A stretch of DNA of 64,000 nt from Hippophae tibetana. Taxonomy: Eukaryota > Streptophyta > Magnoliopsida > Rosales > Elaeagnaceae. Positions 44,831-57,839 of the stretch are shown here, piece after piece. Position 1 is the first letter of the stretch. Each line of letters starts with the position of its first letter. Location of the stretch: positions 43,221,452 through 43,285,451 of the forward strand of contig CM072811.1 of NCBI GenBank assembly GCA_037013495.1. Direction: 5' to 3'. A program made the position numbers and the translations under genes. The notes below the pieces were generated by a model. It saw only the letters and a program-made list of their open reading frames with translations. It was not told the origin of the DNA and did no database searches.

Positions 44831-45537
44831 TTGGAAACACAATATGCAAAAACAAACTATAAAAACGAGGTCTATGTGAAAACTGGGTACAGAGAACATG
44901 AATTGCAAAAGTCAACGATCAACAAGTCAAAGTCAACGGTCAACATGGAGTCATTGTGATGTCAACTGAATGCGATGGTGACGTTAGCCCTATGGATGTG
45001 TCACTGATGATGTCACGGGACCAGAGTATGAATTTGATGCGTTGTTTCTATTGGTGGCACGTGCGGAGAAAGATGATTGCAATACGCCCATGGTTATGTA
45101 GATCTAGTCGTAGTGATCACAATGATATCTACAAGAAAGTCATCGGGGCAAGATTCACGGTGGTGTTTGGTTTCAATGGCAGCGTGTGAAAAGACGTGCA
45201 GATCCTTTGAGCGGTGCATAAGGGAGTGTGCAAAGTTTGATGGCTGTGATACTTCCACGGTTGTGTAGATCTAGTCAATCTGATCACAGTGGTATCTGTA
45301 GAAAAATTATTAGAGCAAGATGCACGGCAACGACGGTGATTGTAGTGGTCTGTGTGGTGCAAGATTCCTTAACAACGGCGACTGTAGACCTGGAACCTAA
45401 AGACAACGACTGAAAGATGTCGGAGGTTCAACAATGAGTGGTTGCAGCGACTATTGTGACAACATAAGTTATAAGGGTTGAGTAACACCAGAAAAGACAA
45501 GACTGCTAGGAAGATAAGAGTAGTGACTTTGATACAA
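44831..45537 (-). other. Leader of copia element 2
   Basis: About 700 bp between gag and the primer site, with a less AT-rich composition and repeated 'gtagatctagtc' / 'ggtgtttgg' words. Short open frames here on both strands have no recognisable product. Confidence 0.5.
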
Positions 45538-45720
45538 TGTTAAAAATACTTAATGATTATATTATATTCTTTGATTAAATGAATATATATGGTGCCTTTA
45601 TATATAAATTACAAGTAAACTAGATATGTCTAAAGTAACTAGAAATAGATATGTCTAAAGTAACTAGATATATCTTAACAGATATATATACATTAATCTG
45701 TTACTAGATATACGTTAACA
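45538..45720 (-). repeat. 5' LTR of copia element 2
   Basis: TGTTAAAAATAC...CGTTAACA. Contains a local duplication of 'agatatgtctaaagtaacta'. Confidence 0.85.
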
Positions 45721-46536
45721 ATATATAATTATAAAAATTAATTACTATATTCAAGAAATAAGATATATATAATAATTGGATATTTATTTAAAAAAATGAG
45801 TTAGTTATAATTCAATCCAATTTAATAATCCATTCTTTTATATTTTTATAAAATAGCTCAAATTGTTTATTTTATTATTAATTTAACAATAAATATTAAA
45901 ATTGAAAATATTATGTTATTTTTATCATGGTTTACATGAAATTAGAACCTAAAAAAATTACATAAAAAGGGTAACAACTTTACTTCATGCATTGTATGTA
46001 CTTAAATTTTATTTTCTTAATTGATGAAGCAAGTGTATATACTTTTTAATTTTATGTAAATTTGATTATAGAATTAAAAGCGATTCAGAAACAAGATTAT
46101 GGATTTATAATACACGAAAAATGATAAAACTATACCTCTTACAGAAAAGAGATTATAATAAACAATATATACATTATACTCTCTTCATTGGAATCACAAA
46201 TACCAATAACCCAATTGTTTTCAATTTTTAAAAATAAATATTTATAATAGTAGATAATTTATTTTCACATTAATATTGATAATGAAAAATGAAATCGATC
46301 GAATTATAAAAAGTTCATTATAAATATAAAATGTTCGTAACTAGTTCTTTATTTATAATAAAAATAACAAAATGACATACATTATTTTATAATTTAGATG
46401 TTTAAGGCTGTTTACATCATAGTTTACAGAAGTAAAATAACCACATGATATTCTTCCCAATTATTTATTGCTTTAGAAAAAGCAATTTCCTTGAAATTTT
46501 ATACAACTAGTTACAATAAGGACAATTAAGTCCACC
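45721..46536. other. AT-rich 3' flank of the germin-like gene
   Basis: No gene is seen. The part nearest 46536 should hold the 3' UTR of the germin-like gene, which is on the minus strand. Confidence 0.55.
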
Positions 46537-47563
46537 TTAATTTTTGGTTTCAAACTTAGACTTGATTTCATCAACCTCTTTGGTATCAATTTGGAAAGCC
46601 TGGGACAGAACATCGTCAGGAAGTGGTGGATTAGCTCCAAACAAAGTGGTGGCAATATACTGATCACCAGGCAATTGACTATTAAAAGAAGAAATCATAG
46701 AAGCAGGAAATCTGGCATTGTTCTTTTGGTAATGAACAAGAGCCTTTGGGATCACAAACATTTCACCCTTTTTTATTTTCTTGGAAATAACATTATTTTC
46801 AGTGGTAATGAAGGCAACATCTAATTCTCCCTCAAGAACAAACACTATTTCGCTGGCTCTTACGTGGGTGTGAGGTGGGTTAAGACCACCAGGTGCAAAG
46901 TCAGCTCGCGATAGAGACAATCCAAGTGTGTTTAGGCCTGGTACTTTCTCTACATCGGCATCAGTTACTAGTGAACCAAAGCGATTTTTTGTTGGGCCTG
47001 GTCTGGCTATTCCAGCAAAGAAGAAGTCCTCAGCTGTTATGCTCTTTTTGCATGGGAATCCATTCACTTTAATATCTGTTTTTTTTAATTATATATCACA
47101 AATTTATTAGCTTGGGTTAATACTTCATCATTTGTTAATGAATTTGAATTTATAGTATCTTAATAAAAACAAATTATATATATTAAATGCAGATACTTTA
47201 TCAAAAGTAAAAAAATCTATGTAACATATATAATTATATATTATTTTTAAGAATTATAAAATATGAGATTATTCAAAGTAAGAATAAACAAGGGATTTAG
47301 AAGAATAGTCTCACCTCGTAATATTAAAAATTCATTTTGAAATAGTAATATGATTTTTCATATATGAAACTAAATTCGAATATTATGTGTGTGATGTTTC
47401 TTTATTTAATTAAAAAAAAAACTTATGTGAGTACTTAAAGAAGTGAAAAGGTACCAGAAGATAGATCAGCGACACAAACATCTTGAAGCATGCCAGGATC
47501 ACCAAAAGAGGTGCCTAATATTGCAGCAAATGTCATCACACATAGTGTCAAAATAGCAGCCAT
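46537..47563 (-). CDS. Germin-like protein (secreted cupin)
   Basis: Two exons: 47563-47455 and 47075-46537 (intron 47454-47076, GT..AG, phase 1), giving 215 residues as in typical plant GLPs. The start is ATG 47563; the longer upstream frame begins at a TTG and is not used. A signal peptide (about residues 1-21, MAAILTLCVMTFAAILG) directs it to the apoplast. Cys30 and Cys45 would form the conserved disulphide (DVCVADLSS; NGFPC). Germin box 1 is PGGLNPPHTHVRASEIVFV with metal ligands His105, His107 and Glu112. Box 2 is GEMFVIPKALVHYQKN with His151. Family members are cell-wall Mn-binding glycoproteins with superoxide dismutase or, in true germins, oxalate oxidase activity; which applies cannot be told here. 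No disruption was seen. Confidence 0.94.
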
Positions 47564-47680
47564 GCTTCTAATTACTGGAATTGTACTGAAAACAAAAACA
47601 AAAAAAGACTTTAGGGAGATAGGAGTTTTGAGATGTGGGAGTGATTTCAAGAGATAGGAATGAATTAAAAGTTAGTCTGT

Positions 47681-47694
47681 GATATATATTTATA
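47681..47694 (-). promoter_or_regulatory. Likely TATA box of germin-like gene
   Basis: The minus strand reads TATAAATATATATC about 120 bp upstream of the ATG. Distance and sequence fit a plant core promoter with a leader of about 90 nt. Confidence 0.6.
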
Positions 47695-48224
47695 GCAAGA
47701 TAGGGAAGACTTTAAAACGGAAAAAAATGTTAGGAAATACCATAAAATTTATAACAATAAAAATAGTAACTTAATAATATTGAATGAAATAAAATAAACG
47801 ACGTTTAATATTAAATGAATTTAAATGAATATATTTTATTTTAAATAACGTTAAAATAAAATAATGTTAGATTTTTTTTAATAATGAAAATACATAAAGT
47901 ATATATATTTTTATTTTTTGTTTTATGTGTCATCAATAAAATTTTAATATTTAAGAATTTTAAGTCACTTTTATACTATTTTGTCTATTTTATTCATTTT
48001 TTCGTGGACTCATTCTCACATTTAGGTTGATTATTAGTTACACATAAATAAAAATGAAACAAAAAAAAAACTCAAAAAAATTTATATATATATTAAGATA
48101 GAATCTTACATGAAACATGGTATTGTTACTTAGTAAAAATACCCTTTATTATAACCATTCATTTTTATAATAAAAGAAAGGTGTAATAATTATCTTTTAA
48201 TTTGAAATATAAATATTTCATTCA

Positions 48225-50930
48225 TAAATATATATCATGACATAATATTTCTTAAGTCTTAAGATACAATATAATGGAACCAAAAATTAGTTCAAATATA
48301 TAACTTTGGTCATTCTATAACAATAAAACTTTAATTATCTTTCTTTCCTCACTTCAAAAGTTTTTATGATATTTTTGTATTTTAATTTTAACATTATACT
48401 ACATTATATTATTTTACATCTTATTTCAATAATTTTATTTATTTATTTGAAGTCTTATAAAAATTTTAATACTTGTTTTTGTTGCTCTTATTAGTTTTTT
48501 CTTAGTCGTTTTTTTACTTGTCAATATTTTAGATTGTTAAACACAATATATCTTTAATTTAAATACCTAAATTATATCTTATATTTTAGAATTTAATATA
48601 GTTATTTATTTTGAGTTTTAATATTATAAATGATTAGCTAATTTAATACGTTTATGTATGAATTTTATTATATGTTACCTTTTATTTATTTAGATAATTT
48701 TCATAAAAATTAAAATAAATGTATGAAGACTTTAAAACGAAAAAAAATTATAAAATTAAAAATAAATCCATAAAATTTATAATAATAAAAATAACGTAAT
48801 AAAAATATCGAACAAGATTAAATAGATGAACTTCATTATTAAAATGGTTTAAATAGTTGTAGTTTAATTTAAATGATTTTCAATAAAATAACATTTAAAA
48901 TAAAATAATATGTCATATTTTTTTTAATAATGAAAATGTATATTCTTTTTTAATAATAAAAATATATAAATTGGATATGAGATATGTTATTTAATTCTAT
49001 GATTACAATGTAACAATTAAAAAATAAATCACATAAAATAATAAATGAACAAAACTTTGGTCCATGGCTGCCTCTATTTTCGCTACTTTTGGATCTTTTC
49101 CACCTGAATCCTTTTTTTAGTTCATTTGTTTTTTTTTAAATTCATCATTTCTTCATAATTAAATTTCTTGCTAAATTCAAAGTGTTTGGTTTTTGTATTT
49201 ACTATATATGAATAACGGGAACATTAATCATACGCAGTTGGGTCATATTTCTCCGATAATTTAAAAAATGAAAAACAAATTGAAAATAAGCACTGAATGG
49301 TTCTTCTTCTTTCATTTTCTGGACTTTTAGGGCTGATAAGCACAACTTTGATTGTATGATTTTTATATTATATTATAAGCTATAGTTTGTGTTATATAAT
49401 AAATAAAATTTGCTAAGCCTAAATTTCAACAAATAAATTAAGCTTTTGAAAAATATGATGCTTAATATTTCTAGAATCTGTCTCTCAGACCAGTTTAATC
49501 AACTATGGTTGTGGAGTCTGGAGATAAACCATACATATATATAATATCAAATATCACCTTTCTTATCAAAGTATTACGAAAAAGTAGTCCTTTTTTACTA
49601 TCCAAATAAATACATTTATTTATAATAATCAAATTAAAACACTTGAATGACTCAAATTTAATGCAATTCAATTAGCATTCCACAAATTATAATTCATTAG
49701 CGTCAAAAATTCTCTAGAAAGTTGGTACCATTTATTTTTCCTATATCATGAAAAAAATTATAATACAAGTTTCTTAAATTAAGTTATTTATATTATTTAG
49801 TATTTTAAATTAGAAATTATATTATTTAGTCTCTTATTATAAAAAAATCAATTAAGAATAAATTATAATTTTTAGATAATTTTTCTATTATAATATTATT
49901 AATTATATATAAAAATGATTAAACGTGATTAAAATCTGAGTCTTCTACAAAATTAAATTGATAATTAATATGTAAAAATTAAAAAAATATTTTATTAATC
50001 GACGCTATTTTATTTTAATATTTTAATGATTTTTATTTTTTTAATTTAAAAATATATTTAAATAACTTTATGCTTCAATATTATTATTGTTGATTTTTCT
50101 TAAATAATTTCATATAAAATTTTACTTTTATCACAAACAACACATATTTTAATAGTGTGATATTCACTTAACATATAATATTAATATTTTTTAATAATAT
50201 TTTAATAAAAAATATTAATATTATAATTTATTCTTACATATTTTCCAATCAAATAAAAGGGGATGAATATAAAGACATGTAACATAACTTAGGCCGCCAT
50301 GGTGAATAATGTATGCTTTAATACAAGACCATTAGAGAGTAATTTAAATGCTTACTGAATCAATGTACGTCGCAAGTAGGATAAAAGTATACCATGATCT
50401 CGATAATTACTCATTTACGATCCACAATTTTTTTTCTCATTTATTTTATGATAAAATAAAAATATAATAATTGATGGATCCACAATTTTTTTTTTCATTC
50501 ATTTTTATGATAAAATAAAAATATAATAATTAATGATTAAATTATGATGCTACCAATAGGAAATATAACATTTATTATCATCTTTTAGTTTTAAATACTA
50601 TTTTATTCATAATTATATATCATGATATAATATTTCTTAAATCTTGACATATAATACAGTGAAACCAAAAATTTACTTATTTTTGTTTCCTTACATCAAA
50701 TTTTTTTTATGATATTTTTCTATTTTAATTTCATCTGTATTATATTATTTTAACTTTATTTGAAGTCTAGTTTATGAAAATTTTAATACTTGTTTTTGTT
50801 GTTATTATTAGTTTTTTCTTGTTATTTTTTTTAATTATCAATATTTTAGATTGTTAATGACGATATATTTTTAATTTAAATACTTAAATTATATCTTATA
50901 TTTTAGATATCATGCGTTTATTTATATTAA
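48225..50930. repeat. Direct duplication pair in the AT-rich desert
   Basis: 48225-48620 and 50605-50930 share 'tatcatgacataatatttctt' style words, 'ggaaccaaaaatt', 'tttatgatatttt', 'atacttgtttttgttg' and 'aatattttagattgttaa'. They are separated by about 2 kb and moderately diverged. The feature spans both copies and the DNA between them. Confidence 0.7.
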
Positions 50931-52828
50931 AGTTGTCTTCAGTTTTTCGAACATGTCCGTGTCAGTGAGATGAGAAAAAATGAGTATTTTGTAGGTAATG
51001 ATGTAGACTAGCAATGAAAAGCCGTAAGTTTAAGAATGTGGTTGAATACTTAAATTATATCTTATATTTTGAAGGTGGTGACTTTAATAACAATTTTGAA
51101 AGAATAAGAGAAAGAAAAAAATATATTTAATCAATTAATGAGGTGGAACATACACGTATGTTTGACTTTATTACACGAGGCTAGAGTAAAAGTAGTGTTT
51201 GTGAATTTTTTTCACAAGCTACGTAGCCGCCGAGATATTAATTAATTTTTCAAAGATACCGAAAATATAATTTAATAAATTTTATACACTACATTTAATA
51301 TTTAATAAATATAATTTTTAATTAATTTATTTAAACATACATTATTATTATTGTGAGGAATACTCGATCTTCGTATATATTTGAAGTTTTGATGAGAATA
51401 TCAAACCCGATCATATTTCAATTGACAACACTAAAAATAAAAGTTCATAAATTTATTATAAATTTTAAATAATATATTGTAATATTATTAATAAATGTAG
51501 TTTAACTTGAATAAATATATTTAATAAAAATTTATTATTGTAATTATAATTAATTATGATATATTTATTATATATAAATACTATCTTATTGTTATTGGAT
51601 TGGTGAATTTTGGATATCTATGTTAGGTAGTCGACTTAATGAGTATGAGCTATATATCAAGGGGCTTGGATTGGAACACAGATTATAGGATATCAAGGGG
51701 CTTGAAACTTTAAAAGGATGAAAGGAGCTTCAAATAAAGATTTACATGACTCACCATGACCATTCAACTCAACGGTTTAATTAATAATTGTTGATTATGT
51801 CATAACAAGAGATTAAAAATATTACGCAAAAGATTACCCAAAAATTCTAAACAACAAAGATAAACTTCCTTTGAATTGTGGAGGATATCCAGCTCTCCCC
51901 TATAAAAGTAGGTTTTTTTAGTGTTTTATATATTAAATAAAAAAATATTATATGATGGAATTCGAACTTCGATTTATGATAATAGAGATTAAGATTCGTA
52001 CAACTTAGATTACAAATAAACCTCAAAATTTAAATGGATTGAAAATAATAAAATAAATACAAGAGGTTTTAAAAAAATTTGAAAGTGTTAGATATGTTAC
52101 TTAAAAAGATAAATAATATTATTAATCTTTAAATTTTAACTAAATTTAATCAAAAAAATTAAATTTTTTTAAAGCATTCGATTTGATCTTTAAATTTTAA
52201 AATTCCGCACATAAATCATAAAACTTCTAAATTATACGATTTAGTCTCAAAATTTTAAAACTTCACATGTAGCTCATAAAATTTTGATTCACAAATGTTT
52301 TAGTAACAAAAATTGAACTTATGTATAATTTTTTAAAAATTTAGAGATTAAATTGTAGAATTTAAAGGTTTAAAGATCTATATGTAGAATTTTAAAACTT
52401 CACACATAGGTCTTAAAATTTTGATTCATAGGTATGTATTTTAATAATTAAGGTAGAATTTATGTTTAAATTTTTAAAAATTTAAAGATTAAATTATAAA
52501 ATTTAATGACTTATATAGAATTTTAAAAGTTTAAAAATTAAATAGTATATTTTAAAATTTTAAAATTTTATATATAAATTTGTTAAAATAAGATGTTAAT
52601 GAAGTTTAATAAAAGAAATTAAATAACATAGAATAGGATTTGAAATCGATTTCAAGGGAGTCATACAAGGATTATAGGACAATTCTAAAAAAGAAATTAA
52701 TAATCCGGTCTAGACGAGACTCGACTGCTCACCCAGCACTTTGATAGGTGATTTAATATCAAGACTTGTGGGCTTGTGGCCAAGATCGATCGATCGATCC
52801 TACACTGGCGGCTGACCGCTAACTCACT

Positions 52829-53180
52829 ATCACATTTTTTAAGGAATGAACAGAACCTTCGAACCAGTTATTAGGTGGATCAAATTAAGTGCATGGTGTC
52901 ATGCATTTGTATATAAATATATATTATAATAAATTATTAATAAGATTTACGTTGATAATTTATTAATTTTTAAAGTATATATTATTTTATTTTACATAAA
53001 TTTTAATATATAAGATAGTAATTATTTAGACATATAGATTTATCCTAATTCCAATTCAATTAATAGATTAAATCGTCAGAAAAGACTTGTATGTGTTATA
53101 GCCCAATATCACATTTTTTAAGGAATTAACAGAAACTTCGAACCAGTTACGAAGTGGATCATTCAACTGCATTGTGTTAT
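52829..53180. repeat. Direct repeat pair 277 bp apart
   Basis: 52829-52905 and 53107-53180 share 'tatcacattttttaaggaat' and 'cttcgaaccagtta'. No gene is associated. Confidence 0.75.
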
Positions 53181-54400
53181 TAGAAAACAACTAAAGTAAC
53201 CACAACTTTAAACTTAAATTAATTATAATATAATATATTTATAAATATACTTAAAATTAAAATTAAAAGTTATTTTTACAGATTCCTAAATAAATCAATA
53301 AACTCATAAAAATAATTTGTGAATTCAAATAAAATATAACTCATCTTATTTTTAAATAAAATTAATAAATACTCATATAAATCAAAAAATTTATTAATAA
53401 GTGAATAGTCAATATATCAAAGCAAAAAAAAATTATAATAAAAATAACTAGATATATGTTTTTTCATAATATAAATTAGTAGACTCAATTTATAAAAAAA
53501 TAGTAAAAATAATATATAAAATTAATTATAATTAATTTTTATTTTTTTTATTTTAAAGTGGCCCTAATCTAACATTAATTCTAATTTAGTCTTAATTTTT
53601 TTCATCTTATTCATATTGATATAATTTAAATTTAAATTTAATTTAATTCAATTTATATTTTATTTGTATTTTTAATTTATGTTCAGTTTTAACAATTTAA
53701 GTATCATATAAAATTTAAATTGCTACCCTTATTAGTAGATCATATTTTCTTTAAGATTTTGCAGGATTCAAGTGATACGATAAAAGGGTCAATGTTAAAC
53801 AATATGGTTACCTGTCAACTCACGATAGTAACCTCACATGAAACTTTAGGAAGAAAGGACCATTGCTCGTCTTACCTATTTTTATTTGTCTAGTTGTGAT
53901 CCAACTGGTTCAAGTGCTTTAAGAGCATATCTAACTAAGTAAATAAGGATACTTCGATAAGATAATCCTTCAATTCGTATAATAACTTCAAAATTCTACA
54001 TTTGTATACGTTATTTTAAACATACAATATAACAAGGGTTCTCTTTCACATCTTAGTTTAATTTTATATTAACACTAATTTCTAAAGGTTACTTTGCTTG
54101 TATTTATATTAAAAGTAATTTTAGACAAAAAAAAAAATGGATTCATTAAACATAAAATGTGCTTTTTAAACCTTGAAAGCATTTTTTACAATTTATTTTT
54201 CATATTTGGTCCTTAAAGCACTTTTTTGCAATCAAATTTTTTTTTATAGGATCTTAAAATAACCTCCTAGAGCCGCAATTAGAGAATCAAAATTAGTTTG
54301 TCGAGGGTTTTTAGTGAAAAACCCAAATGGTTTTTTGGGGATGTCATATAACAAAAAATTAGTCATTTAAAGTGCCTAAATGATTTCTTTCTATCATTTC

Positions 54401-54550
54401 TATGCCTATAATTTTGTAGTTTAATTTAATGGCATTTATTGTTATTGATTTTTGAAATTTTATAAGATATAGACCTATGCCTATAATTTTGTAGTTTAAT
54501 TTAATGGCATTTATTGTTATTGATTTTTGAAATTTTATAAGATATAGACC
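54401..54550. repeat. 75-bp exact tandem duplication
   Basis: Two back-to-back copies starting 'tatgcctataattttgtag' and ending 'aagatatagacc'. No differences seen by eye, so it arose recently. Confidence 0.9.
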
Positions 54551-56640
54551 TAATTAACTTAAAGGGGAATTGATAAGTTATTTTTAATTTTTATCAATTT
54601 ATAACTTAATAATCTAAATAAGGCGGTCAAACATGTAATCACATGTAAGAATGAAGTGAGAAAATAAAATAATAACACACGATAATTTTAGGTGTAAAGA
54701 ACCTAAACCATAACCATGACTTAAGAAGAAAACTACTAGTCCACTAGACTACCTAAATTTTCCCTATGAAAATCAAATATTCAACTATAAACTCGGTCTT
54801 ATGCTACCCTCCTTAGAATACTACTCTAATGTATTTTACTTACGAGCATCTACTATGTTTTCATAGTTTTTAAAATTAACATGAGCAGTTTCTAGATCAA
54901 TGTTTCAATAAGTTTCTCGTCAATCAGATACGTTCTCAAGTTAACTGTAAAATGGTTAGCACAAAAACACAAGTACTCCTGTGTGTTCTAGAACAGATTT
55001 AATAATGAATAATCCTAATTAGATGATTTAAAATATATGTCAGAAAAATAACTTATTTGAAATTTAATAATCATATCAAATTATTATGATTACACATAAA
55101 ATTATTTAATCTAAACATATAAAAATCTAATAAAAAAACTATATAAATATAAAAATATCAAATAAATTTACTTATAAATATATCTGGTATAATATTAATT
55201 TAATATTAATAAATCTATTTAATTCTTTGTATTTTAATTAATAAATATTTATTAATTAAAAAAAATATTATAATTATCAAAATTATTAAATTTTTTATAA
55301 GCACCATATTATAAATCAATACACATATATAAACTTATAAATCAATATATATATATATATATATATGTTAATTACATCTGTTGACAAAGATTGAAATATG
55401 TAAGAATTGTATAATGGTGGAAAGCCAAATAACCCTTTATTGAAAATATTAGATGTCAATATGAGTTTTTGTTTATAATAGTCATTTTTCATTCAATAGT
55501 TTAAAAATAGGTTTAGTTGTGTTTTAGCTTAGAAATAGATTAAATATAACTTTAAACTTGAAATCATATTTTTTTGGTAAATGTTTAAAAAAAGAGAAGA
55601 TATTTCAACCCCATTTTATAAAACATAATAAAATATTAACATTTTATAAATTTATAATTAATTTTAAATACACAAATCTCTTTTATCATATCATTTATTA
55701 AAATTTTATTTTAAAAATAAAAATAATTTATTTTATAATAAAATAAATATAAATTTATACATATTGAAAATGATATGTTAAACATTTTGATAATTCATAA
55801 ATAATATAATACATTATTATTATTGTTATTAAATATAATTATAATTATATTTAATAAATAATTATAATATTAATTATAATTACAATTATGATATAAAAAA
55901 TAATATTCATAAAAAAAATAAATTATTAAAAAAAATTGTGAAACCTCTCTCTCCAATTTTTTACAATATACAATACAAACATAAAATATTATATCACAAA
56001 TTTTGGGTGAAAATATTATCGAATATAATATTATTATAATTATTTTTATTATTAATATAATAAATTATATATAATAAATTATATTTTAATATTCAAATTA
56101 AATTATTATTAATAAATATTTGTTATCTTAACAATAATTAAAATTATAACAATGTTAGAGATATGTGTTAGAATGTAATCTATTTTTTAATTTCTTTAAT
56201 CTTAAATAATTTATTTTAGTAAAGTTTTTAATAATTTAAATTTTTATAATTTATTATTATTTTATAATAAAATTTTGATAGGTTATTTGTTTTAAAAAAG
56301 TATATATTTTTTATTATATAAATATAAAGTATTATTTATTAAAAGTTGGTAGAGGAGGATATTTTATTTTTGTTTTTTTAGAAAATAAAAAAAGGAAAAG
56401 AATGGTGCAGTTGGGAATTAGGAAAGGAGAGAAAAAGAGGGGCTGCTCAGAATTAAGAAAGGAGAGAGAAGAAGAGATGCCCATTATAGACAAAAACCTC
56501 CCAATATTGATGAAATTAGTTTACATAAAAATAAACGAAGTGTAAAAAATAGTCATGTAATATGCATTCATACTAATCAAACTTAATTAAATATATTCTC
56601 TCCCTATATAGATAGCAAAATAAAAACATGTAAGTAAAAC

Positions 56641-57839
56641 ACATTATTCTCTCTCCCCTTTTTGACATACGAGAAAGACAAATTACTAGACAAAGCAATG
56701 AAATTAAACTCCTTCTAAAGATATAACAATGTAAAATAGAGTAATGCATAAGTGCAATGTGCTTTAAAATTTCCCTAAGTTATATAACTCTCTAACTTAG
56801 AAACAAATTAAAAAAGTAATAAATAAAAAGAAGATGTAAATGAAAAAAAATTGATTTTTTTAATTTGCATAAATAGCTACATAAGGTATTAAACTCATTT
56901 AATCACAAATGAGTATACAACCAATTGAGAACTCATCATTTTTTATCTTAAATTTTGATTGTTTATTATATAAATAAGCAAGTAAAGTAGAACAGGCACA
57001 CAAACACAGTGCACACATATAATGACATATTGACATTTATTTAAAAGTAGTGTATATGTTTAAATTCTACAAATATACCAATGAATTTATTTATGACCAA
57101 TCAAGAAAGACTCAAAAGAAAATAAATATCACATATCATATAAAATTATAATCGATTCAATCTCACAAAATAAAATATATTTACCAAAAGAGTACTTAAA
57201 TTTTTCTTTATTTTATAAATGAGGCACATGAACTTTTTTTTAAAACAACTCTATTGGCTATTTTTTTGTGCATTCTAAGCACAAGTTTTATAAGAGTAGC
57301 TTTTTGCAAAATCTTTCCTTCCTTTTTTTTGTGCACGAGCCATAAATCTAGCATGATGACTTTCACACTAGTTGTGAGGTAACTCTCTTTAATCACTATG
57401 ATAGCTTTACACATCACAGTAGGTAGCCCTCTCAATATTAGGTGCTTTCATAGGATAAAGTTTTACAAAGTAAGAAATATAACTCAACACAATTTTACAG
57501 TAAAGATTAGTTGAATTCCTAAAGTCTTTCAAGAAAATTCATAAAAATCAAGCATAACATATATGTATATTCGTGAGTGTGTGAATAAGTTTATGTCAAT
57601 ATCGATCATCACAAGTACAAGAATATATGTGTGCATAAGTTAAAATTGTAGAATAATTTAGACAATAAATATCAAAGTGAGTTGAGTCATTAAAAATGAG
57701 GTTATGTATATGTAAGTATTAAATAAGTCCAATACTGTGTTGGCTAGATAAGGATTCTACTTCTATTTTTTTGTCAATAAAATTTGAAATTCAATTTGAG
57801 GGAGAAATTCCCAAGGAACTCGTGATATACTCAAATCTT
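56641..57839 (-). other. Possible 3' region of copia element 3
   Basis: Between the RNase H end and the desert. The minus strand carries CAAAAAGGGGAGAGAGAAT at 56647-56665, which resembles the polypurine tract of SIRE-type copia elements, about 1.2 kb beyond pol. A minus-strand open frame at 57435-57208 (75 residues, Lys-rich, no known motif) may be a remnant or chance. No LTR could be defined. Confidence 0.35.

Larger units (their letters stand above)
40499..45720 (-). mobile_element. Ty1/copia LTR retrotransposon 2, dead
   Basis: A 5.2-kb element on the minus strand. LTRs of 184 bp (40499-40682) and 183 bp (45538-45720) start TGTTA and end TTAACA. A polypurine tract GAGTGGGGT abuts the 3' LTR, and a primer-site-like TTGTATCAAAGT abuts the 5' LTR. 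Flanking pentamers are ATACA (left) and ATATA (right), one mismatch. The LTRs are visibly more diverged than those of element 1. The fragment at 1-104 belongs to the same LTR family. Confidence 0.88.
47700..56640. other. AT-rich gene desert with internal duplications
   Basis: Roughly 9 kb with no open frame of useful length and no transposon protein. Contents: a decayed direct duplication (48225-48620 with 50605-50930); a related pair (about 47705-47790 with 48722-48810); a short tandem pair near 50410-50540; imperfect repeats in 52190-52570; a 75-bp exact tandem duplication (54401-54550); a pair at 52829-52905 and 53107-53180; and a (TA)n run near 55340-55366. Local AT content is extreme in many places. 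Confidence 0.7.

Noticed and set aside
44956..45413. Several short frames on both strands in the copia 2 leader
   Set aside because: They arise in a less AT-rich leader with internal repeats; none shows a domain or a plausible gene structure.
57208..57435. Lys-rich 75-residue minus-strand frame near copia 3
   Set aside because: No motif, uncertain start and AT-rich surroundings. It could be element debris, but the evidence is too thin for a gene call.
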